The notes below the pieces were generated by a model, which searched no databases, was not told where the DNA came from, and worked only from the letters and a program-made list of their open reading frames with translations. Positions 50,904 to 56,104 of a stretch of DNA of 56,104 bases are shown piece by piece. The first letter of the stretch is position 1, and the number at the start of each line of letters is the position of its first letter. The DNA comes from an uncultured Saprospiraceae bacterium (GTDB lineage: Bacteria; Bacteroidota; Bacteroidia; Chitinophagales; Saprospiraceae): positions 1 to 56,104 of the forward strand of contig CALLAE010000011.1 in assembly GCA_938002665.1 (NCBI GenBank), in the 5' to 3' direction. Position numbers and translations under genes: made by a program.

Positions 50904-52256
50904 ATGAAGAAACAGTTTTGGATAGCATTTAGTGCTTTTATTATGATGCTTGCCTGTACGCAAGACAGAATGCCGGAATTAATATCTCTAGATTTAGATT
51001 TAGAAGAACTCATAGAAAAAGCTGCTCCTCGGGACGCAGGAATGGACTTCTATATACTCCCAGACGAGACAGATCTACTCTCTATTCCCCAAGATAGTAT
51101 CAATAATCCACTAACTCCATCCAAGGTAGAGCTAGGTAAATTCCTATTCTTTGAAACTGGCTTTGCAACCAAGGCGAGAAATGAATCAGGTATGGGGACT
51201 TACTCATGTGCAAGCTGTCATATTCCTGAGGCGGGGTTTAAACCTGGCAACTTTCAAGGTGTAGCAGATGGTGGAGAAGGATTTGGAATAAATGGAGAAG
51301 ACAGGAGAAGAAAGTCAGATTATCTCGAAGAGGAACTAGACGTCCAAGCTATACGTCCACTCAGTCTTCTTAATGTAGCTTATGTTCAAAATACATTATG
51401 GAATGGTCGCTTTGGAAGAGAGGGAAATAATATAGGAACTGAAAATCTATGGAAACCAGAAGATGGTACAAATCTCAATGCCTTAGGCTTTGCAGCTATA
51501 GAAACACAAAACTTTGAAGGGCTAGAAACCCATAGAATAGAAATAGATAAAGAGCTAATAGATGAGTTTGGTTATACTGAACTCTTTGATGCATCATTTC
51601 CTGAGCTAAGTGAAGAAGATAGATATAGTAACCATGGAGGCTCTCTTGCTATCTCTGCTTACATAAGAACACTACTAGCTAATAAAGCGCCTTTTCAAGA
51701 ATGGCTAAAGGGGAACAGATCAGCAATGACAACGGATGAAAAAAAGGGAGCTTTATTGTTTTTTGGAAAAGCAAATTGTTACAACTGTCACTACAATCAA
51801 AACTTAGGTTCTGAGGAGTTCCATGCCCTAGGCGTACAAGATATGAGCGACAGAGCTTTCTTCAAAACCAGTGATGCTGAAGTACTAGACAGAAATCTAG
51901 GAAGAGGAGCATTCACTGGAGAAGAGTATGATAAATTCAGATTTAAGGTACCCCAGCTCTATAACATGTCGGATTCTCCATTCTACTTCCACGGAGCCAG
52001 TATTAAGGATCTTAAAGGTGTGATAGAATACAAAAACCTCGCTCAGACTCAAAGCTCTAGAATTCCGCAGAGCAATCTTTCTGAAAAGTTCATTCCCTTA
52101 AATCTGACTGAAGAAGAGCAGAATCAATTGCTATTATTCTTGGAAAATGGACTTAGAGATCCAGATCTTACGAGATACAAGCCTGACCACATCAAATCAG
52201 GAAATTGTTTTCCTAATAATGATGAAAGATCTAGAGTAGACCTAGGCTGTAACTAG
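50904..52256 (+). CDS. Di-haem cytochrome c peroxidase/MauG-family lipoprotein (copy 2)
   Basis: Paralogue of the lipoprotein ending at 49723, with the same length (450 residues), the same order of motifs, and haem sites CASCH (102-106) and CYNCH (292-296) at almost the same positions. The signal ends in lipobox MLAC (Cys18). Shared stretches include FYILPDE, KGALLFFGKANC, NLGRG-x-F and the C-terminal FPNNDE with a final GCN or DCN. Copy 2 differs most in the region after the first haem (residues 125-190) and around 310-345, which may shift the donor or substrate. An exact -7 element lies just upstream. It converges with the HU/SPOR gene over 4 bp. Confidence 0.9.
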   Translation: MKKQFWIAFSAFIMMLACTQDRMPELISLDLDLEELIEKAAPRDAGMDFYILPDETDLLSIPQDSINNPLTPSKVELGKFLFFETGFATKARNESGMGTYSCASCHIPEAGFKPGNFQGVADGGEGFGINGEDRRRKSDYLEEELDVQAIRPLSLLNVAYVQNTLWNGRFGREGNNIGTENLWKPEDGTNLNALGFAAIETQNFEGLETHRIEIDKELIDEFGYTELFDASFPELSEEDRYSNHGGSLAISAYIRTLLANKAPFQEWLKGNRSAMTTDEKKGALLFFGKANCYNCHYNQNLGSEEFHALGVQDMSDRAFFKTSDAEVLDRNLGRGAFTGEEYDKFRFKVPQLYNMSDSPFYFHGASIKDLKGVIEYKNLAQTQSSRIPQSNLSEKFIPLNLTEEEQNQLLLFLENGLRDPDLTRYKPDHIKSGNCFPNNDERSRVDLGCN

Positions 52257-52260
52257 GCTT

Positions 52261-53808
52261 CTATCTATATTCCACATATAATTCTGGAACCAGATACCAG
52301 GCTTTTCTAGATATCTGAGCTCTGATCTTGTGCAGGTATTCCGGCAGATCTTCATCACTACAATCATATCTAAAACCTACTCTTGTATGCGGGCCATACT
52401 CTTCGGTGTAGACATTATGCCCGTAGCTCGCTAGTTTTTCTTCCATCCTCTTTACATTACGGTAATCTGAAAATACACCTGTAATGATGATGCACTCCTC
52501 TACTTCTGCAGCTATCTGTTGAGTATCAGAACTGCTATCAGAACTTTCAGAGCCTCCTTGACTCTCTATAGGACTAGAATCATCAGAAGCTTGATCAGAG
52601 GAAAGCATTTCAGTGGCACTATTTTTCGCAGCTCCCCCCTTATCTACTAGACAATTACATCCTTTCCACAGCAAAAAACACAATAATAATATCCCAAGTA
52701 AACCCATGAAAGGTCCTAAGCAGCCCAAACCTTCTTTCTTAGGTGGTACTGAAGTATAGCCAGTGTCAGAGCTTAAGGTGAAGGGTTTGGTAGTTTCATT
52801 CTTTGTGATGGAAGTAGCTTTGGAAGTATTAGTTGTGGTAGTTGCAACTGTACTTTTAGGTGGTGTTTTTGTTCCTTGAGACTGTCTAAGTTTCTCATTC
52901 AGACTCATCTCTTTAGGAGCATTAGTTTCTTTAGAAGGAGTAGGGCTAGCAGCTTTTACATCTGAGATAGCGGACTTGGTTTTTGTGCTAGCTGCTGCTA
53001 AAGCTGCAGAAGTTGCCATAGTGGCTTTACCTACAGTCGTTTGCTTAGGTTCTGCTTTTACTGGAGCCTTTGCTGATGGCGCTATCTTAGTACTAGGGAT
53101 GATTACAGGATCAGCAATGCTAGATTTCTTCTTGGGAATAATCGATTTTGAAATTTTCTCTATGGTCTTTTTTGCAGGAGTAGGGTCAGCCTCTTTTTTA
53201 GGTGCTTGAGTTTTGGCTAATGATGGGGCCTTTGTAGAGGCAGGATAGGTTTTTAATACTGTCTCTTTCTTGACTTTAGGTTCTGCGAATTTAGGTTCCG
53301 CGAATTTAGGGTTTGGCTGAGCAGCCTTTACTTTGAACTTAGGCAGTACCTGTTTGGTCTGTTTTGTTTTCTTCTCTTCACTCTTATTTTTCTTCTTTAG
53401 TTTCTTAGCAGGAACTATGGGTAAGCCTTTATAGTATTTTTCTAGATAGCCTTTAAGCGGTGTCATTTTAACTTTGCCGCCTTTCTTCTCGAATTTCAAG
53501 ATACCTTCTATGTTAACTTCCTTTTTCTTGTCAAGGGCAGTGAGCACAGATTGGCTAAACATTGCTATAGCGCTTTGAGCATCCTCTTTAGAAAGACCAT
53601 ATTTTTTTGCTAGGTACTTTCTTAAAGGTTTGTTCTTAGTCTGCGTATCATAATATGTTAGATGTGCAGAGGGAGGTGACATGGTCTTCCCATCCTTAGA
53701 AAACTTGGCAGATAAATTCTCCAAAGTCAGAGAGCCTATGCCTTCTATACATACAGTCTCTCTCCTATCCAACATTTCCTCTATTGCACTAGCTATATCT
53801 ATTTCCAC
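52261..53808 (-). CDS. CCDC81-like HU-domain, transmembrane, SPOR-domain fusion protein
   Basis: Protein of 515 residues starting with GTG. Residues 1-60 (IEEMLDRRETVCIEGIGSL) and about 60-130 match the two prokaryotic CCDC81-type HU-fold domains. A Lys/Pro/Ala/Thr-rich disordered segment with repeated PKFAEPK-like motifs runs to about 355. One transmembrane helix follows at about 360-386 (PFMGLLGILLLCFLLW), then a Ser/Asp-rich linker. The C-terminal SPOR-like domain at about 437-515 (IITGVFSDYRNVKRMEEKL) would bind peptidoglycan. The layout places the HU-like part in the cytoplasm and SPOR in the periplasm. Whether the HU part binds DNA is unknown. A role joining the division-site wall to a cytoplasmic partner is inferred. 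Confidence 0.8.
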   Translation of the reverse strand: MEIDIASAIEEMLDRRETVCIEGIGSLTLENLSAKFSKDGKTMSPPSAHLTYYDTQTKNKPLRKYLAKKYGLSKEDAQSAIAMFSQSVLTALDKKKEVNIEGILKFEKKGGKVKMTPLKGYLEKYYKGLPIVPAKKLKKKNKSEEKKTKQTKQVLPKFKVKAAQPNPKFAEPKFAEPKVKKETVLKTYPASTKAPSLAKTQAPKKEADPTPAKKTIEKISKSIIPKKKSSIADPVIIPSTKIAPSAKAPVKAEPKQTTVGKATMATSAALAAASTKTKSAISDVKAASPTPSKETNAPKEMSLNEKLRQSQGTKTPPKSTVATTTTNTSKATSITKNETTKPFTLSSDTGYTSVPPKKEGLGCLGPFMGLLGILLLCFLLWKGCNCLVDKGGAAKNSATEMLSSDQASDDSSPIESQGGSESSDSSSDTQQIAAEVEECIIITGVFSDYRNVKRMEEKLASYGHNVYTEEYGPHTRVGFRYDCSDEDLPEYLHKIRAQISRKAWYLVPELYVEYR

Positions 53809-53948
53809 AAGAATAATTTTGTTACAGCATAAAGTTAATCAAGTATTTAAATTATCAACATTGGAAAATTGGTTAGGAAAAGTGAGGTTATATCGTTCTA
53901 GTTAAACATGGAATGGAGATATTCGTTGTATCTAAGAAAAGTGAAGAG

Positions 53949-55238
53949 ATGAAAATTACTAGGAAAAAGAGTAACAAGTTATTTAAGGAGGCCAAAAAGA
54001 TGTTCCCGGGTGGTGTACATTCGCCTGTCAGAGCCTTCAAATCTGTGAGTGGATCCCCCCTATTTATTACCAAAGGAAAAGGCAGTCGGATCTATGATGT
54101 GGATGGCAACGAGTTTCTGGACTTTTGTTGCAGCTGGGGACCTCTGATTCTAGGCCATAATAATAGTTCTGTCAGAAAACATATTACTAAAGCTTTAGCA
54201 AAAGGCACTTCCTTTGGTACGCCTACTCCATCAGGAAATGAAATAGGGAAATTGATACTAGATAATCACCGATTCATGGACAAAATAAGGTTTGTGAGTA
54301 GCGGAACAGAAGCAGTTATGTCTGCTATTCGTCTTGCGAGAGGCTATACCAACAAACCCAAGCTTATCAAGTTTGATGGTTGTTATCATGGACATGTAGA
54401 TTCTTTGCTTGTGAAAGCTGGATCTGGTCTTGCTACTTTCGGTGTATCTACTTCTGCCGGCATACCTGAATCGTTGGCCCAGGAGACTATTGTCCTTCCA
54501 CTGAATGATCTTAAAGCTGTAGAAAAAGTCTTAGCTAAAAGAAATGATGTCGCAGCTATTATCATAGAACCTATCCCAGCTAATAATGGCTTACTCATTC
54601 AAGACAAAGCCTATCTTAAGGGTCTAAGAAAATTATGTACTAAGCATAAAACCTTGCTCATATTCGATGAAGTGATCTCAGGCTTTAGAGTGGGATTTGA
54701 GGGTGCTGCCGGCTACTACAATATACAACCAGACCTTATCACCTTTGGGAAGATTATAGGAGGAGGGATGCCAGTAGGTGCCTTCGGTGGAAAAAACAAA
54801 ATAATGAACCACGTTGCTCCCCTTGGTAATGTCTATCAAGCCGGTACACTATCAGCCAATCCTATTGCCCTGTCTGCAGGTATCGCAATGCTGAAAACGA
54901 TATTGAAAAAGAACTTCTTCAAGACACAAGAAAAGAAAACGAAATTCTTTGTAGAAAACATCATGACACATGTCAAGAAGAAAGGCTATGAGTTCAGCAT
55001 CCAGCACATAGGCTCTATCTTCTGGTTTAACTTTTCCAAAAATAGAGTATGTACCTCAGACCAAATAGATGGTTCTAAGATGAAGATATTTAGCAAGATG
55101 CATAATCACCTGCTTAACAAGGGTATCTATCTTGGTCCTTCTGGTTATGAGGTAGGATTTATTTCCAGTGCTCATACCTATGATGACCTCAAGCATGCAA
55201 TACAGATAATTACAAAAACCTTAGACAAAGTACTATAA
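53949..55238 (+). CDS. hemL: Glutamate-1-semialdehyde 2,1-aminomutase
   Basis: PLP enzyme forming 5-aminolevulinate in the C5 haem pathway. I choose the ATG at 53949 (MKITRKKSNKLF) because family members start about 15 residues before FPGGVHSPVRAF; the frame also allows an ATG at 53913, adding 12 residues. Motifs are GGVHSPVRAF, FVSSGTEAVMSAIRLARG, the KFDGCYHGHVDSLLVKAGSG segment, IFDEVISGFR and FGKIIGGGMPVGAFGG with PLP-binding Lys268. The length of 429 residues is normal. A sensor kinase gene begins two bases after the stop, suggesting coupled expression. Haem supply fits the two di-haem lipoproteins upstream, though that is only context. Confidence 0.93.
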   Translation: MKITRKKSNKLFKEAKKMFPGGVHSPVRAFKSVSGSPLFITKGKGSRIYDVDGNEFLDFCCSWGPLILGHNNSSVRKHITKALAKGTSFGTPTPSGNEIGKLILDNHRFMDKIRFVSSGTEAVMSAIRLARGYTNKPKLIKFDGCYHGHVDSLLVKAGSGLATFGVSTSAGIPESLAQETIVLPLNDLKAVEKVLAKRNDVAAIIIEPIPANNGLLIQDKAYLKGLRKLCTKHKTLLIFDEVISGFRVGFEGAAGYYNIQPDLITFGKIIGGGMPVGAFGGKNKIMNHVAPLGNVYQAGTLSANPIALSAGIAMLKTILKKNFFKTQEKKTKFFVENIMTHVKKKGYEFSIQHIGSIFWFNFSKNRVCTSDQIDGSKMKIFSKMHNHLLNKGIYLGPSGYEVGFISSAHTYDDLKHAIQIITKTLDKVL

Positions 55239-55240
55239 GC

Positions 55241-56104
55241 TTGGGTACCGTCACAAAGAAATTCAGCCTCCTACATCTGATTGTTATCCTTTACTTGATA
55301 GCAGCCTTTAGCTGGTGGGCCATATTACTTTATAAAAAAAATCAGACCAACTATCAGCTCCAAAAAAAGCTAGCGGCTTTCGATATTTCAATAGATAAAG
55401 AAGAAATAGAAACGAGTTATCTCAAGGGAAAAAAAATGATCATCAGTGAAGGAGTTGTTTTCGGATTGTCTATCCTCTTCGGCCTCTTACTTATCAATCG
55501 TGCTTATAGATCCGAACTTAGATTAAATCAAAGGCTCAATGATTTTTTGCTTTCCATAACTCATGAACTAAAAACCCCAATTGCTTCCTTACAACTCGTC
55601 AATAAAACATTGCAGAGAAATGGGCTGAGCACAGCAGAACGGAATGAACTACTAAAGACTGGCTGGGATGAATCAGTCAGGCTCGAATCACAAGTCAACA
55701 ACATCCTCGCTGCCGCACAAATAGAGCAAGCCTATAAGTTCAACTTTGAAAAGACTGACTTATATGAACTGGCAAAGAACAGAGTCGCTAGATTTCAGAA
55801 AATGTTTCCTGAGCGAGAAATTAATATTTCAGGACAGGAAAACAGCTATGCTTCCATAGACCCAGAGTCCATACACCGCGTAATAGATAATCTGATCCAT
55901 AATGCTATTAAATACTCTGATAGAGAAAAGAAAGTGGAGATAGCAGTTGGCTCAAAAACAGAGAACACCTCTATTACAGTCAGTGATGAAGGTAGTGGCA
56001 TTCCTCAAAGCGAAAAAAATAAAATATGGGATAAGTTCTATAGAATAGGGAATGAAGAGACGAGAGAGCAGCCTGGCACAGGGCTCGGCTTGTGGATAGC
56101 CAAA
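55241..56104 (+). CDS. Sensor histidine kinase, truncated by the window end
   Basis: An open frame from TTG at 55241, two bases after the hemL stop, runs off the end of the window; 288 codons are visible. Two transmembrane helices (about 10-31 and 66-86) flank a short periplasmic loop of some 35 residues. A HisKA domain carries the phospho-acceptor in SITHELKTPIASL (His108). The HATPase_c domain shows the N box (NLIHNAIKYSD), G1 (DEGSGIP), the F box (WDKFYR) and G2 (GTGLGLW). The small loop suggests sensing within the membrane or through a partner. The start could be an internal codon, but TTG directly after hemL is the most upstream option. A response regulator would be expected just beyond the window. 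Confidence 0.9.
   Translation, partial: MGTVTKKFSLLHLIVILYLIAAFSWWAILLYKKNQTNYQLQKKLAAFDISIDKEEIETSYLKGKKMIISEGVVFGLSILFGLLLINRAYRSELRLNQRLNDFLLSITHELKTPIASLQLVNKTLQRNGLSTAERNELLKTGWDESVRLESQVNNILAAAQIEQAYKFNFEKTDLYELAKNRVARFQKMFPEREINISGQENSYASIDPESIHRVIDNLIHNAIKYSDREKKVEIAVGSKTENTSITVSDEGSGIPQSEKNKIWDKFYRIGNEETREQPGTGLGLWIAK

Overview
The window looks like chromosomal DNA of a gliding or surface-attached, probably marine member of the Bacteroidota. Several signs point there: three very large secreted proteins end in type IX secretion (T9SS) sorting domains; DUF5686 and CCDC81-like HU proteins are present; and exact TAnnTTTG -7 promoter elements, the Bacteroidota consensus, sit upstream of many genes. 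Saprospiraceae-like relatives seem plausible, but that is an inference from protein style. I see no integrase, transposase, phage gene, tRNA, rRNA or CRISPR array.

Layout: (1) 1-5.6 kb: the tail of gpsA, then a T9SS adhesin with five tandem SprB repeats and three SdrD-B-like domains. (2) 5.7-17.6 kb: housekeeping and envelope genes. These are a coiled-coil/PspA-like membrane pair, an ApbE lipoprotein, a Na+:solute symporter, a DUF5686 outer-membrane protein, a dusB-cca tRNA operon, a glutathione peroxidase and nhaB. (3) 17.8-38.75 kb: a surface-protein island, all on the minus strand. A 4733-residue giant and a 1632-residue paralogue share a ~950-residue lectin-containing core and a dockerin/T9SS tail, and flank a DUF4403 lipoprotein. 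(4) 39-46.4 kb: kbl, a small unknown gene and an atypical SDR; lysC; then oadG-oadA-oadB encoding a Na+-pumping decarboxylase. (5) 46.4-47.8 kb: a six-unit palindrome array with an exact 32-bp period running into the start codon of an AAA_14/DUF4143 ATPase. (6) 48-56.1 kb: a DUF2905 gene, two paralogous di-haem peroxidase lipoproteins around a nucleotidyltransferase, an HU-TM-SPOR protein, hemL and a truncated sensor histidine kinase.

Working together: OadGAB (Na+ export coupled to decarboxylation), NhaB (Na+/H+ exchange) and the SSS symporter (Na+-driven uptake) suggest a sodium-based energy economy. The T9SS giants are probably displayed on the cell surface for adhesion, gliding or glycan contact. 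The observations I find most unusual are the 32-bp palindrome array over the ATPase start codon, a promoter-proximal box shared by two of the T9SS genes, the membrane-anchored PspA-like pair, and the fused HU-TM-SPOR architecture.
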